Below are positions 39,006-48,955 of a stretch of 64,000 nt of DNA, in pieces. Below the pieces are notes generated by a model. That model made no database searches, had not been told where the DNA came from, and saw nothing but the letters and a program-made list of their open reading frames with translations. Numbering within the stretch: the first letter of the stretch is position 1; the number at the start of each line of letters is the position of its first letter. The DNA is taken from contig JAJPJF010000198.1 in the NCBI GenBank assembly GCA_021324415.1, positions 1 to 64,000 on the forward strand, read 5' to 3'. The position numbers and the translations under genes are program-made. This stretch comes from Nostocales cyanobacterium Centralia_MAG_434. GTDB lineage: Bacteria; Cyanobacteriota; Cyanobacteriia; Cyanobacteriales; Nostocaceae.

Positions 39006-39911
39006 TTAAAGTTTAAATGATGGTTCAACAGCTTCAACGACTAGGTTTTGGCTAACACGATCGCGTAACCTAGCTTCAATAGCAATCTTGAGAGTTGCCA
39101 TACTGCTAGAACACGAACCGCAAGCGCCTTGCAGCAGAACCTTCACGTGATCTCCTTCTACGTCGTACAGTTCTACGTCTCCCCCGTCGGCGATCAGAAC
39201 GGGTCTAACTTCTTCATCTAGAACTTTTTGAATCAGTGCGATTTTTTGAACAGGGGTCAGCAGTTTTTCTTTTTGCTGTCCATGAGTTTGATTGAAGGAA
39301 ACCCTTGCAGGTACTGCAGACTCCTTTTGCACTGACGTGATGATATCATCGATAGCTGCCAAACACGATCCACATCCGCCACCCGCTTTTACATAGTTTG
39401 TCACTTCTTCAGCAGTAGTGAGGTTGTTTTCCCGAATGACGCGCCGGATTTTCGTCTCGCTGATACCAAAGCAAGTACAAACCAGTGCTCCTTCATCATC
39501 GTCTTCATGATTGGCTAGGGGAATGCCGCGATAATTACAGATTGCGGCTTCTAGAGCTTCTTGCCCCATAACTGAGCAGTGCATCTTTGCTTCTGGCAGT
39601 CCACCAAGGTAATTGGCAATATCTTTATTGCTGATCTTTAGAGCTTCATCTAGGGTCAGTCCCTTAATTAATTCTACCAGAGCTTCAGAAGAAGCGATCG
39701 CACTAGTGCAACCAAAAGTTTGAAAACGAGCATCAAGAATTTTCTCAGTTTCTTCTTGAATTTTTAGGTGCAACCTTAGGGCATCGCCACAAGCAATACT
39801 GCCGACTTCTCCTGTGGAGATTTTGATTCCTTTTTCGCCAGTTTCTTCTAGTGTACCTTGATTTTTAGGATTGTAGAAGAGTTCTAATACTTTATCTGTG
39901 TAGTCCCACAT
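39006..39911 (-). CDS. nifU: NifU, Fe-S cluster scaffold protein
   Basis: The 301-residue protein has all three NifU parts. The IscU-like N-terminal scaffold (residues 1-125; Cys in GSIACGD, FGCTSAIAS and MHCSV) is followed by a central [2Fe-2S] domain (VCTCFG and GGGCGSCLAA) and a C-terminal Nfu domain (GACGSCSSS). It assembles Fe-S clusters with NifS for nitrogenase maturation. It follows nifS in the same direction; the 121-bp spacer carries short tandem repeats. Length and residues are normal. Confidence 0.97.
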   Translation of the reverse strand: MWDYTDKVLELFYNPKNQGTLEETGEKGIKISTGEVGSIACGDALRLHLKIQEETEKILDARFQTFGCTSAIASSEALVELIKGLTLDEALKISNKDIANYLGGLPEAKMHCSVMGQEALEAAICNYRGIPLANHEDDDEGALVCTCFGISETKIRRVIRENNLTTAEEVTNYVKAGGGCGSCLAAIDDIITSVQKESAVPARVSFNQTHGQQKEKLLTPVQKIALIQKVLDEEVRPVLIADGGDVELYDVEGDHVKVLLQGACGSCSSSMATLKIAIEARLRDRVSQNLVVEAVEPSFKL

Positions 39912-40032
39912 AAGATAGTTAGGAATGAGGAGTTAGGAGGAGCCAGTGCGCTCTTGCGGCTGTGCCGACTTGAAGCAACTGGCGTTTAGGAGTTGGGAGT
40001 TAGAAGCGATAAGAGATGTTCATGAAAAACTC

Positions 40033-41256
40033 TTAACTTCCAACTTTTAACTCCTCACTGATCATGCCTTGCTGTTGTTTAAGCCAAGGAGTTTCATCAG
40101 TTGTAAAGGGTGATAAGGCGCGTAGACGTTCTACAATACCGGGCATCACTGCTAGCACTGCATCTATTTCGGTGTCTGTGGTGTAACGAGAAAGACTGAA
40201 GCGGATAGAACCGTGCAAGATGGTGTATGGTAATCCCATTGCTCGCAGAACATGGGAAGGTTCCAGAGAGCCAGAACTACAAGCCGAACCAGATGAAGCA
40301 CAAATATTATGTTTGTTGAGCAATAGCAGAATCGCTTCGCCTTCAATGTACTTAAAGCCAATATTGCTGGTGTTTGGCAATCTCTGCGTTGGATCACCGT
40401 TCACTTCACACTCAGGAATTGTAGTAATGAGCGTTTGTTCTAGGCGATCGCGCATCCGTTTTTCTCTAATAGTCGCCTCAGATAAATGCAACAATTCCAA
40501 CTCAGCAGCTTTTCCAAGGGCAATGATTCCTGGAACATTTTCTGTTCCTCCCCGCCGTCCGCGTTGTTGTCCTCCACCAATGATCATGGGACGGAATCTC
40601 ACCCCGCGCCGGACGTACAAAGCGCCAACCCCTTTTGGTGCATGAATCTTATGCCCAGACATCGTTAACATATCTATGGTGCTAGTCTTCATGTTCATCG
40701 GGATTTTTCCGACGGCTTGCACCGCATCTACATGGAATAGTGCACCATGCTCTTTGACTCGTAACCCAATCTGCTCAATCGGGAAAACCACGCCAGTTTC
40801 ATTGTTTGCATACATAATCGTCACTAAGGCAGTGTTACCTGTGAGCGAGGCTTCCAGTTCGTCTAAATCTAACTGACCCTGACGATTCACCGAAAGATAT
40901 GTAACACTATACCCTTGAGTTGAAAGCTGTTTGCAAAGATTCAACACGGCTGGGTGTTCTACTTGTGTGGTAATGATGTGCCGTTTCTCAGGCTGGGCTA
41001 ACAGTGCTGCTCGAATTGCCGCATTATCTCCTTCAGTACCACCACTAGTAAATATGATTTCTGATTCATCAGCCCCCAAAAGGGCTGCAACTTGTTCTCT
41101 TGCCTGATTAAAAGCCTTACCCACTTGCCCACCAAAGGTGTGCATGCTTGAAGGATTGCCATAATATTCAGTTAAATAAGGCAGCATAGCCTCGACAACT
41201 TCTGGGTCTACCTTAGTAGTGGCATTATTATCAAGATAAATACAGTTCTTTTGCAT
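40033..41256 (-). CDS. nifS: NifS, cysteine desulfurase
   Basis: The 407-residue PLP enzyme has YLDNNATTKVDP at the N-terminus, the lysine that binds PLP in MSGHKIHAPKGVG and the catalytic loop ASSGSACSSGSLEPSH with the persulfide Cys. It supplies sulfur to NifU. The start at ATG 41256 gives the usual length. Its neighbours are fdxN upstream and nifU downstream, the standard cyanobacterial operon. Confidence 0.97.
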   Translation of the reverse strand: MQKNCIYLDNNATTKVDPEVVEAMLPYLTEYYGNPSSMHTFGGQVGKAFNQAREQVAALLGADESEIIFTSGGTEGDNAAIRAALLAQPEKRHIITTQVEHPAVLNLCKQLSTQGYSVTYLSVNRQGQLDLDELEASLTGNTALVTIMYANNETGVVFPIEQIGLRVKEHGALFHVDAVQAVGKIPMNMKTSTIDMLTMSGHKIHAPKGVGALYVRRGVRFRPMIIGGGQQRGRRGGTENVPGIIALGKAAELELLHLSEATIREKRMRDRLEQTLITTIPECEVNGDPTQRLPNTSNIGFKYIEGEAILLLLNKHNICASSGSACSSGSLEPSHVLRAMGLPYTILHGSIRFSLSRYTTDTEIDAVLAVMPGIVERLRALSPFTTDETPWLKQQQGMISEELKVGS

Positions 41257-41403
41257 TGTTTCTAAAGAGCTAAAAATAGTTAGAAGTTAGGAGGAGCCAG
41301 TGCATTGAGGAGAGCAGTTGCACAGGAAAGGTTTCCTGACCTAGGTGACTGGCATCCAATGCCGATTAGTGGCAATTGATGTTTAGGAGTTAAGACTCAA
41401 CTA

Positions 41404-41757
41404 CTAACAACTAACAGCCTTTTCATCTTGATGCCGTTGAGACAATTGTTCAGCAAACTTCTGAGAGTAACAGTTAAACCAATTTTCCCAGTAATCCTGT
41501 TTATTTGTTAATTTAGCTATTATGCGGTTGTAGTTGGCAAACCAACCTTCCCAATAATCAGTAGGCTCTTTGACACAACCGTTACAAGTGGGACAACCAG
41601 CCTTACACTGAGGCACAGTATAGACAGTATCAACGCAGTTGGTACAAAGATTAGGATCAATCCAGGGGCGATCGTCAATCATTTTGACTGCGTCATTAGG
41701 ACATGCAGATAGACAGAGGTTACAGGAAATACACTGACTGGTTATTTTGTAAGCCAT
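41404..41757 (-). CDS. fdxN: FdxN, bacterial-type ferredoxin
   Basis: The 117-residue ferredoxin has two cluster-binding regions, CISCNLCLSACP and CTNC...CKAGCPTCNGC, typical of 2[4Fe-4S] FdxN of nif clusters. I place the start at ATG 41757 (MAYKITSQC), preceded by AAGGAA; an upstream extension would be repeat-derived. It lies between nifB and nifS. Notably the gene is uninterrupted here, whereas in Anabaena 7120 fdxN carries an excision element. Confidence 0.95.
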   Translation of the reverse strand: MAYKITSQCISCNLCLSACPNDAVKMIDDRPWIDPNLCTNCVDTVYTVPQCKAGCPTCNGCVKEPTDYWEGWFANYNRIIAKLTNKQDYWENWFNCYSQKFAEQLSQRHQDEKAVSC

Positions 41758-41777
41758 GACTATGTTCCTTAAAGAGT

Positions 41778-41935
41778 AAGAAGGGAGTGGGGAGTGGAAG
41801 GGAGACAAGGGAGACAAGGGAGACAAGGGGAAGGGATTTGATACCTATGCCCTATGCCCTATGCCCTATGACGGCAGTTGCTCCACTTGGGGAAACCCCT
41901 GCGTACCCGTCACTGCCTCCCCTATACCCCATTCC
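41778..41935. repeat. Tandem short repeats between nifB and fdxN
   Basis: GGGAGACAA occurs three times in a row (about 41802-41828), followed by four tandem TATGCCC-type heptamers (41848-41872). This is simple-sequence variation common in cyanobacterial spacers. Confidence 0.75.
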
Positions 41936-43396
41936 CTATTCCTGAATAAATTGTTCGTAAAACTCTAAAGCAACCTTCTCAATCACGTCATAAGTCTCAA
42001 CAGTCTGGATTCCAGCTTTGTGTAACTTTTCCTTGGGACACTCACCAATTTTAGAAACCAAGACTGCTTTACAATCGGCGATCGCCTGAATGATATGTTC
42101 GAGAGTTGCGTTCTCGCCATATCCACCTTGGCAATAATGATCAATCTTGCGATGACCGATAAAGTGGGCTTCATGACCATCCACTTCGTAAATCTGAAAT
42201 TCCTTAGCATGACCAAAGTGCTGGTTAACTAACCCGCCGCCCTTGGTTGCTACTGCAACTAGGATTTTCGGATTCTGCTGTAGAGACGTTACAGGCGACA
42301 TTTCTACATTTGTAGGTTGTGTTTTTTCCTTGGCTGCTTTCAGTTCTTCTTTAAACTTTTCAATGCCTGCGTGAACTTCTTGACGTTGTTGGAGATTATA
42401 TTCTGGAGTCATCGCTAAGAATTTATCTTTAGTAAATTCCTGGCTGCGGTCTTCACCCAATAACCCCACTGCATCTGCCCGACACTGACGACAATGACGC
42501 ATCATCTTCATATTGCCAGCGCAGTTGTCTTGCAATGCTTTGAGTTCTTTCGGTGTGGGACCACGTTGACCTGTCAATCCAAAATGGGTGCCGTGTTCCG
42601 GAGCAGAGATCAGCGGCATAATATTGTGTAGGAACGCGCCTTTCTCACGAATCACCTTATTAACTTCTATAAGGTGCTCATCATTGATTCCCGGAATCAT
42701 GACTGAATTGACTTTACACAAGATATCAGCTTCTTGAAGAGCTTGCAACCCTTCCATCTGCTTTTCATGCAGAATTTTAACTCCTTCAATGCCTCTATAG
42801 CGCTTGCGTTTGTAGTGAACCCAAGGATAAATCTTGGCTCCGATTTCTGGGTCCACCATGTTAATCGTGATAGTGACGTGATCTATGTTGAGTTGTTTGA
42901 TGCGATCAATATATTCAGGCAGCATCAAACCGTTAGTTGACAAACAAAGTTTAATATCTGGTGCTTTTTCTGCAATTAACTCAAAGGTACGGAAGGTTTT
43001 GTCTGGGTTCGCTAGTGGATCACCAGGACCTGCAATCCCCAATACTGTTAACTGAGGAATCTTGCCCGCAATCACTAAAGCTTTATGTGCTGCTTCTTCT
43101 GGTGTGAGTAACTCACTCACCACTCCAGGACGACTTTCATTGGCGCAGTCGTACTTGCGATTGCAATAATTGCACTGAATATTACAAGCTGGAGCAACTG
43201 CAACATGCAATCTCGCGTAGTGGTGATGTGCTTCTTCACTATAACAGGGATGGTTAGCAATACGTTTTTGAAGTTTTTCATCCATTTCCACGGTGGCGCT
43301 GCGGTCACTACTGCATCCGCAACCACCGGATTTTGCTTTGGTTATTGTTGGTTCTGTAACGGGAGAGGAGATGAGTCCTGTAGACGGTGGTGTCAT
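41936..43396 (-). CDS. nifB: NifB, FeMo-cofactor biosynthesis radical SAM protein
   Basis: The 486-residue protein has an N-terminal GGCGCSS segment, the radical SAM site CNIQCNYC near residue 75, [12 protein letters not shown], and a C-terminal NifX/NafY-like domain starting about residue 360 ([20 protein letters not shown]). It makes NifB-co, the core precursor of FeMo-cofactor. ATG 43396 is preferred over TTG 43408. It is first in the leftward nif operon. Its upstream region carries three repeated boxes and an 18-bp element shared with nifP. Confidence 0.97.
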   Translation of the reverse strand: MTPPSTGLISSPVTEPTITKAKSGGCGCSSDRSATVEMDEKLQKRIANHPCYSEEAHHHYARLHVAVAPACNIQCNYCNRKYDCANESRPGVVSELLTPEEAAHKALVIAGKIPQLTVLGIAGPGDPLANPDKTFRTFELIAEKAPDIKLCLSTNGLMLPEYIDRIKQLNIDHVTITINMVDPEIGAKIYPWVHYKRKRYRGIEGVKILHEKQMEGLQALQEADILCKVNSVMIPGINDEHLIEVNKVIREKGAFLHNIMPLISAPEHGTHFGLTGQRGPTPKELKALQDNCAGNMKMMRHCRQCRADAVGLLGEDRSQEFTKDKFLAMTPEYNLQQRQEVHAGIEKFKEELKAAKEKTQPTNVEMSPVTSLQQNPKILVAVATKGGGLVNQHFGHAKEFQIYEVDGHEAHFIGHRKIDHYCQGGYGENATLEHIIQAIADCKAVLVSKIGECPKEKLHKAGIQTVETYDVIEKVALEFYEQFIQE

Positions 43397-43752
43397 TGAA
43401 TTTCGCAAAGGTCAGGTACTAGCGCTGCCACTGTGGGAGATGCTATTGCTTTTTAAATTTCCCAGGAATGGAAGTCGCATGACTGTAAGACAGGTCTTCA
43501 ACCTCAGTTTTTTGGACTGGTGTGTGTCAACCTTTAAAACTCAGATCAAATTCAGTCATACAGTGGCGACTCCGGTTCACAGGGGCATGGTGCTATCTCA
43601 TCCCTCCACTCACTTATCGCGCTCTTTTGTTGCGGTAGCGCCCTAGCTGGTTTCAATAGAGTTAGGGCTACTGCCGTGGCGCGTTAAGCGTTTGGCGATA
43701 TAGGTTTTATATCAGCCGTTTCTGAAGGGACAGCAAGTATGACTAGGATAGA

Positions 43753-43770
43753 ATTTATTGGATTGATTAA
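43753..43770 (-). promoter_or_regulatory. 18-bp element shared by the nifB and nifP promoters (nifB copy)
   Basis: On the nifB strand this reads TTAATCAATCCAATAAAT, identical to 45619-45636 upstream of nifP and in the same orientation relative to the gene. It lies 69 bp downstream of the proximal box of the triple array and about 357 bp before the nifB start codon. It probably spans part of the core promoter. Confidence 0.65.
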
Positions 43771-43839
43771 TTTTGCACTCAAAACTTGAAGCCCTGGTCT
43801 CCAGAGCCTTTGAAAATTTATAAAAATTATTTTTGGGTA

Positions 43840-43898
43840 GGGGTACTAGTATTTTTCGGTTGGGGTACGAGTATTTAGAGATAAGGGGACAAGCATTT
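43840..43898 (-). promoter_or_regulatory. Three tandem CnfR-like boxes upstream of nifB
   Basis: On the nifB strand the boxes read AATACTAGTACCCC (43853-43840), AATACTCGTACCCC (43875-43862) and AAATGCTTGTCCCC (43898-43885), with starts 22 and 23 bp apart, two helical turns each. The same triple array with the same spacing occurs upstream of nifP. CnfR (PatB) is the known activator of nifB and nifP in cyanobacteria; assigning the boxes to CnfR is inference. Confidence 0.65.
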
Positions 43899-44226
43899 GT
43901 GTACTCAAACAAGACTCAAGCGCCACAAGGTTTTGAGCCAAATTTTAGCTTTTTTTAAGCTACACTCTGATGTACTCAAAAGTTAACAAAACGTTACCGA
44001 GAGTACTAACCGAAGAGGGATTCCGATTTTAGAAATCTGGAGTAGCTTGGATATGTCTACTCCAGAAACGTGCGAAATTCAATTCTGTATCCAACATATC
44101 ATTTTTTTTTTCGAAAAAATGCAATTTATTTTTTTTTAATTTTTGGTATATTTCAGTTTTGTCATTTCACCTGAGAAGGCATAGCCTGCTTGCTTGCAGT
44201 CAGTTAGGGTAGCACAAGGAAAGACT

Positions 44227-45174
44227 ATGAAGGCAGTTGTCATCCGTCGATATGGTTCTTCTGAGGTATTGGAGTATGAAGATGTGGCGCAACCGAAAAT
44301 TAAGCCATTGGAGTTGTTGGTTAAAGTTCATGCCTCATCTGTGAATCCCATTGATTGGAAAATTCGTAAGGGTCTGTTGAGATTTATTACAGGAAACAAA
44401 TTCCCGATAATCCTGGGGTTTGATTTATCAGGAGAAGTGGTAGAGGTTGGCTCTGGTGTGACACGCTTCAAGCCAAAAGACCAAATTTATGGTTCTGTGG
44501 GCTTTCCAGGAGGCGCTTATGCAGAATTTGCCACTGTTCCAGAAAAGTCTGTCGCTCCTAAACCGACGAACATAAGCTATCAAGAAGCTGCAGCAGTTCC
44601 TACAGCCGCTTTAACTGCTCTACAAGCATTGCAAAACCAGGGTAAAATTCAGCCGGGGCAAAGCGTTCTCATCAATGGTGCAGCTGGAGGCGTAGGTAGC
44701 TTTGCAGTCCAAATTGCTAAAGTATTGGATGCAAACGTCACAGCAGTTTGCAGTACGAAAAACCTGGATTTGGTAAAATCCCTAGGAGCTGATCGCCTCA
44801 TCGACTATACGCAACAAGACTTTACACAGGATGTAGCACAGTACGACATTATTTTTGATGCGGTGGGTAAGCAGTCATTCTCCCGGAGCAAAGGAGTTCT
44901 CAAACCCAACGGAGTTTACGTCACTACACTACCGACCCCCGATAGCATTTTGCAGAGTGTCATAACAGCATTTATTCCTGGTAAAAAAGCAAAGCTTGTT
45001 TTTGCGTCACCAAACACTCAGGACTTGGTTTATCTGAAAGATTTAATTGAAACAGGTAAAATACGCATAGTCATTGACCGCACTTATCCTTTACAGGAGT
45101 TAGCTTCAGCTCATGCTTATAGTGAAACCGAGCGAGCAGTCGGAAAAATTGTGATAGATGCATCCTCACCATAG
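44227..45174 (+). CDS. NAD(P)-dependent MDR-family oxidoreductase (quinone oxidoreductase-like)
   Basis: The 315-residue zinc-independent medium-chain reductase has an N-terminal [17 protein letters not shown], a [16 protein letters not shown] block, and the NADPH site [20 protein letters not shown] 44227, preceded by AAGGAAAG, is the likely start, not the in-frame ATG at 44194. It sits between the nifB and nifP promoter arrays. It may act as a quinone or enone reductase. A nif role is possible from location but not supported by sequence. Confidence 0.88.
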   Translation: MKAVVIRRYGSSEVLEYEDVAQPKIKPLELLVKVHASSVNPIDWKIRKGLLRFITGNKFPIILGFDLSGEVVEVGSGVTRFKPKDQIYGSVGFPGGAYAEFATVPEKSVAPKPTNISYQEAAAVPTAALTALQALQNQGKIQPGQSVLINGAAGGVGSFAVQIAKVLDANVTAVCSTKNLDLVKSLGADRLIDYTQQDFTQDVAQYDIIFDAVGKQSFSRSKGVLKPNGVYVTTLPTPDSILQSVITAFIPGKKAKLVFASPNTQDLVYLKDLIETGKIRIVIDRTYPLQELASAHAYSETERAVGKIVIDASSP

Positions 45175-45500
45175 CAATAGAATGCTTATTAGTAACTATG
45201 GGGTTTGAATCTTCATTCGAAGGGATTCATACGATTTGTTTTGAGATTTGTTACTTAGGTAACTTAATCTGGCAGAGCAAAAGCGGTTGATTTTACTTAT
45301 TTAAAAAGGATAAAGTCTCTTGTTTTTTTTTAGATAAGGAAATACAATAAATAAAAGTAACTAGGGATACAGAAATTTCACTTCTAAACCTATTTGCGCG
45401 ATTTCTGAGGGCAGTTGAGTACACGTTAATTTATGCAAAGAAATATTGCTTAAATCTCTACCAAAGCCTTAGAGAAAAAGGGGTTGAGACTGAGTACAAA

Positions 45501-45559
45501 AACACTTATTCCCCTAATCATAAATACAAGTACCTCTAGTCTAAGAATACTAGCACCCC
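45501..45559 (+). promoter_or_regulatory. Three tandem CnfR-like boxes upstream of nifP
   Basis: The boxes are AACACTTATTCCCC (45501-45514), AATACAAGTACCTC (45523-45536) and AATACTAGCACCCC (45546-45559). Spacing is 22 and 23 bp, and orientation toward the gene is the same as in the nifB array. The shared consensus is AATACTnGTACCCC. Confidence 0.65.
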
Positions 45560-45618
45560 TACCCCAGTACAAATTTTAAATTTCCATTAAATAGGGTTTA
45601 GGGCTGATGAGTACAGCC

Positions 45619-45641
45619 TTAATCAATCCAATAAATATAAT
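45619..45641 (+). promoter_or_regulatory. Shared 18-bp element and TATAAT -10 box upstream of nifP
   Basis: TTAATCAATCCAATAAAT (45619-45636) is identical to the nifB copy and runs into TATAAT (45636-45641), a perfect -10 hexamer. It lies 59 bp after the proximal box; the nifB spacing is 69 bp, a difference of about one helical turn. Confidence 0.65.
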
Positions 45642-45723
45642 CGGCATCGGATATACTGCAACTTTTGGAGCTGCCTGGTATAAGCAGAAAATCAGCGCAC
45701 GGCTTGTTAACTAGATAGTACCG

Positions 45724-46521
45724 ATGCAACATACCTTTAACCAGATCAGAAATTCACAAGATAAAAAAACTTCAGATTCTGTAAGTAACGAACGACTCAA
45801 AACCCTGCTTTCTGGCGTTTTTTTTGAACCACTACTGACCGATTTTCGCATCATCTTTGAGCGCGATCCTGCTGCCCGTCATTGGCTAGAGGTGCTGTTG
45901 TGCTATCCTGGACTGCACGCACTCTGTTTACATCGTCTGGCCCATTGGTTGTACCATCACAAGGTAAGTTTCATTCCCCGGTTTATTTCTCACATAGGGC
46001 GATTTTTAACGGGAATTGAAATTCATCCAGGCGCAGAAATTGGTAAGGGTGTGTTTATCGATCATGGCATGGGTATTGTCATTGGCGAAACAGCCGTGGT
46101 TGGAGACTACACACTGATTTACCAAGGTGTCACCCTCGGCGGAACTGGTAAAGAAAGTGGTAAGCGCCACCCCACTCTAGGCAAAAATGTTGTGGTGGGA
46201 GCAGGTGCGAAAGTTTTAGGTAATCTTCACATTGGCGATCGCGTCCGCATTGGTGCAGGTTCGGTTGTGTTGCGAGATGTCCCTTCAGATTCGACTGTGG
46301 TGGGAATTCCTGGTCGCAATATTTCTCATAAACAACAAGGACAACTCTCGCCTTTAGAACACGGTAAACTCCCTGATATAGAAGCTACTGTGATGCGTTC
46401 TTTAGTGGAACGTATTGAGCAACTCGAACAACAGCTGCAAACTCTTAAAAGTCAAACACAGGAAAAAGAACTGGTAATAAAGCCTCTACAAGAGGCTGAG
46501 TGTCAGGGAATTAGAAGATAA
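45724..46521 (+). CDS. nifP: NifP, serine O-acetyltransferase
   Basis: The 265-residue CysE-type enzyme has an N-terminal helical domain and a left-handed beta-helix of hexapeptide repeats ([35 protein letters not shown]). His in the FIDHGMG turn is catalytic in the family. It makes O-acetylserine for cysteine and so supports Fe-S cluster synthesis. The nif-linked paralogue is called nifP (cysE). Its promoter carries the boxes shared with nifB. The N-terminal 25 residues and the C-terminal Gln/Glu-rich tail are variable. Confidence 0.93.
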   Translation: MQHTFNQIRNSQDKKTSDSVSNERLKTLLSGVFFEPLLTDFRIIFERDPAARHWLEVLLCYPGLHALCLHRLAHWLYHHKVSFIPRFISHIGRFLTGIEIHPGAEIGKGVFIDHGMGIVIGETAVVGDYTLIYQGVTLGGTGKESGKRHPTLGKNVVVGAGAKVLGNLHIGDRVRIGAGSVVLRDVPSDSTVVGIPGRNISHKQQGQLSPLEHGKLPDIEATVMRSLVERIEQLEQQLQTLKSQTQEKELVIKPLQEAECQGIRR

Positions 46522-46581
46522 GGGTGCATGCATCCATACATTTTCACATCCCCACACCCATACAAAAAAGGAACGTTAACT

Positions 46582-46839
46582 ATGTTGCAACCCTCTAGTT
46601 CTGAAACAGTGGTCGAACATATTTTGCAAATTCCATTGAGTGATCGCTGGCGAATCTATCACCGCTTGCAAGAGTTGATGATTCCTTGTTGGTGTTTAGC
46701 TGATGGTTCTTTGCGAGTGCAAGTGAACAATTATCTTATGGCAGTTCTTGTTCGTAGTACCGTATTGCAATTTATGGCAAGTCGCCAAGAATTAATCGAT
46801 TGGTTAGAGCAGTGTTGGCACCTTTCGCCGTCCTCTTAG
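46582..46839 (+). CDS. Asr1405/Asl0597 family small nif-cluster protein
   Basis: This 85-residue protein (MLQPSSSETVVEHILQIPLS...) contains SDRWRIYHRLQELMIPCWCL and NNYLMAVLVRSTVLQFMASR. It matches the cyanobacterial family named after Asr1405, found between nifP and nifV in Anabaena. ATG 46582 is preferred over 46528 because it gives the family length. The function is unknown; location implies expression with nitrogen-fixation genes. Confidence 0.8.
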   Translation: MLQPSSSETVVEHILQIPLSDRWRIYHRLQELMIPCWCLADGSLRVQVNNYLMAVLVRSTVLQFMASRQELIDWLEQCWHLSPSS

Positions 46840-46939
46840 AATGCTTTCAGCCTCAGCAGTTCTTTCCCTCATGAACTTTAGGCATTTTGGATGAGCGAAT
46901 TCCACATATTTTTGTCATAAATCTTTTGAATCTTTTTGT

Positions 46940-47137
46940 ATGGTAGTTCACCGCAGTGATAGAAAATTGCTCAAGTTTTTGCAAAATGAGCTTGAACTTT
47001 CACTTGGAGATATTGCTGTGGCATGGAGGAAATATGAGTCAGAGAAAGCTCCATTACCAATGCTTCTTTGGCAATATGGATTAGTCTCAATAGAACAGCT
47101 AGAGCAAATTTTTGATTGGTTAGAAAATCAAGATTAG
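46940..47137 (+). CDS. DUF2949 family small protein
   Basis: The 65-residue protein has the DUF2949 pattern LLKFLQNELELSLGDIAVA and LPMLLWQYGLVSIEQLEQIF followed by DWLE. This cyanobacterial family corresponds to Asr1406 in the Anabaena nif cluster. It is soluble and helical. Its role is unknown. It lies 100 bp after the Asr1405-like gene. Confidence 0.85.
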   Translation: MVVHRSDRKLLKFLQNELELSLGDIAVAWRKYESEKAPLPMLLWQYGLVSIEQLEQIFDWLENQD

Positions 47138-47190
47138 TCACAAATATTTGCATCTTCTTCACATCATTAAAATATAGAAGAGTATCAATT

Positions 47191-47295
47191 ATGATTACTA
47201 CATTCATTGCAGGACTCAGTGTATTAATTCTCTTGGGAATAGTTAATCTATGTATTAGCTATTTATTGATAGAAAAAATCAACAACAAATATTAA
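47191..47295 (+). CDS. Single-membrane-span microprotein in the nif cluster
   Basis: This is a 34-codon frame starting at ATG 47191. Residues 4-27 (TFIAGLSVLILLGIVNLCIS and following) form one clear transmembrane helix, ending in a charged KINNK tail. A purine-rich GAAGAG lies upstream. It fits the spacer between the DUF2949 gene and nifV and has the size and shape of small photosynthetic or respiratory subunits, but I do not recognise the family. Confidence 0.5.
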   Translation: MITTFIAGLSVLILLGIVNLCISYLLIEKINNKY

Positions 47296-47488
47296 TCATT
47301 AATTTGTACATTTAGACATTATCTGGTCTAACACCATACAAATTAATTATTGGTTATCCCAGAAAATCAAGAGTTAGAAATTAGTATTTTTAAGTTTTGA
47401 GTGCTGAGGAAGGAGTTTTGATTCAGCTAATGTATAGACGCAAAATTGAGCGTCTTGACTCATAACTTTACTAAGAGGTATTTTAGAT

Positions 47489-48622
47489 ATGAATCAAATT
47501 CTGATAAATGACACTACACTGCGTGACGGTGAGCAAGCAGCTGGTGTTGCATTCAATTTCGACGAAAAAGTTGCGATCGCTAAATTTCTCGATAAAATTG
47601 GAGTCCACGAGCTAGAAGTCGGGATTCCGGCAATGGGCGAGGAAGAAACACGAGCGATTTCAGCCATCTCTGAGTTAGGCTTGCAAGCTAAATTGCTAGG
47701 CTGGAACCGCGCTGTGATCTCAGATATTCAAGCTTCAATAGCTTGTGGTCTCAAGCGTGTGCATATTGCTGTTCCTGTTTCTGGAATCCAAATTGCCACT
47801 AAATTTCATGGTCAGTGGCGAGTCACCTTACAACAGCTCAAAGACAGTATCAGTTTCGCCTTAGATCAAGGTCTTTGGGTAGCAGTTGGGGGAGAAGATT
47901 CTTCAAGAGCTGATGAAAGCTTTCTTCTAGATGTAGCACTTCATGCTGAAGAATGGGGTGCATCACGGTTTCGCTTTTGTGACACGGTAGGTATTCTTGA
48001 TCCCTTCTCGACTTACACAAAAGTCAAGCGTTTGGTGATGGCTTTGTTGATTCCTGTAGAAGTCCATACCCATAATGATTTTGGTTTAGCAACAGCTAAT
48101 GCTCTTGCTGGTATCAAAGCGGGAGCATTATCTGTCAATACAACAGTCAATGGGTTAGGAGAAAGAGCTGGAAATGCAGCTTTAGAAGAAGTTGTCATGG
48201 CGCTCAAGCATATCTATGGTGTCAATGTAGGTCTTGAAACTCCTCAGTTATTGGAACTGTCTAGACTTGTGGCGTCTGCAGCAGGCTGCAATGTACCACC
48301 TTGGAAGGCAATTGTTGGAGAAAACACCTTTGCTCATGAAGCTGGTATTCATGCTCATGGTGTGATGCAAAACCCCATCACCTACGAGCCATTTGCACCT
48401 GAAGAAGTGGGTTGGGAGAGGCGTTTAGTGGTGGGTAAGCATTCAGGTCGGCATTTGGTATCTAACTTACTAGAGCAGTACGGTATTATGTTAAACCCGG
48501 AAGAAACCACATCTGTTTTGCAAGCTGTGCGACAGCAATCGACGCAGAAAAAACGTAGTCTAACAACACAAGAACTATTGAAATTGGTACAAGAGCAAAG
48601 GTATTCCCATGCAATTAGATGA
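47489..48622 (+). CDS. nifV: NifV, homocitrate synthase
   Basis: The 377-residue DRE-TIM metallolyase has NDTTLRDGEQAAGVAF at the N-terminus, HTHNDFGLATANALAG (metal-binding His), and GLGERAGNAALEEVVMAL. It condenses acetyl-CoA with 2-oxoglutarate to give homocitrate for FeMo-cofactor. AAGAGGT lies upstream of the ATG. Its last 14 bp overlap the start of nifZ, indicating translational coupling. Confidence 0.96.
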   Translation: MNQILINDTTLRDGEQAAGVAFNFDEKVAIAKFLDKIGVHELEVGIPAMGEEETRAISAISELGLQAKLLGWNRAVISDIQASIACGLKRVHIAVPVSGIQIATKFHGQWRVTLQQLKDSISFALDQGLWVAVGGEDSSRADESFLLDVALHAEEWGASRFRFCDTVGILDPFSTYTKVKRLVMALLIPVEVHTHNDFGLATANALAGIKAGALSVNTTVNGLGERAGNAALEEVVMALKHIYGVNVGLETPQLLELSRLVASAAGCNVPPWKAIVGENTFAHEAGIHAHGVMQNPITYEPFAPEEVGWERRLVVGKHSGRHLVSNLLEQYGIMLNPEETTSVLQAVRQQSTQKKRSLTTQELLKLVQEQRYSHAIR

Positions 48623-48905
48623 GTTAGAGCTTAACCAGCCTCCTGCCTTTGAGATTGGTGATAAAGTCCGTGTTCGTAAAATGATCAAGAATGATGGTAC
48701 TTTTCCTGGTCAAGAGATAGGAGCTTATTTGGCTAAAAAGGGAGATATCGGCTACGTTGTAAGTATAGGTACGTTTTTACAGAGTTCCTATATCTATGCG
48801 GTACATTTTTTACACACAGGATTTATTGTGGGTTGTCGAAAAAAAGAACTAGAACTTGTGACAGAGGAAGTGCAAACTACGTCAACTCAAAATAAAGTGG
48901 ACTAA
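48609..48905 (+). CDS. nifZ: NifZ
   Basis: The 98-residue protein has the NifZ core FEIGDKVRVRKMIKNDGTFP, then GDIGYVVSIGTFLQ and FLHTGFIVGCRKKEL. NifZ helps mature the P-cluster of the MoFe protein. Its ATG lies inside the 3' end of nifV, and nifT follows after 50 bp. Confidence 0.93.
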   Translation: MQLDELELNQPPAFEIGDKVRVRKMIKNDGTFPGQEIGAYLAKKGDIGYVVSIGTFLQSSYIYAVHFLHTGFIVGCRKKELELVTEEVQTTSTQNKVD

Positions 48906-48955
48906 AAAGTTTCTCTAATAAATTTATCTTATCATTTAGAAATAGGAATCCTTCA

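Noticed and set aside
40220-40645. 141-codon plus-strand frame opposite nifS
   Set aside because: It is an antisense shadow of nifS.
43409-43740. Possible gene in the nifB leader
   Set aside because: Open frames here are short and compositionally poor; the region is better explained as a long untranslated leader between the promoter module and nifB.
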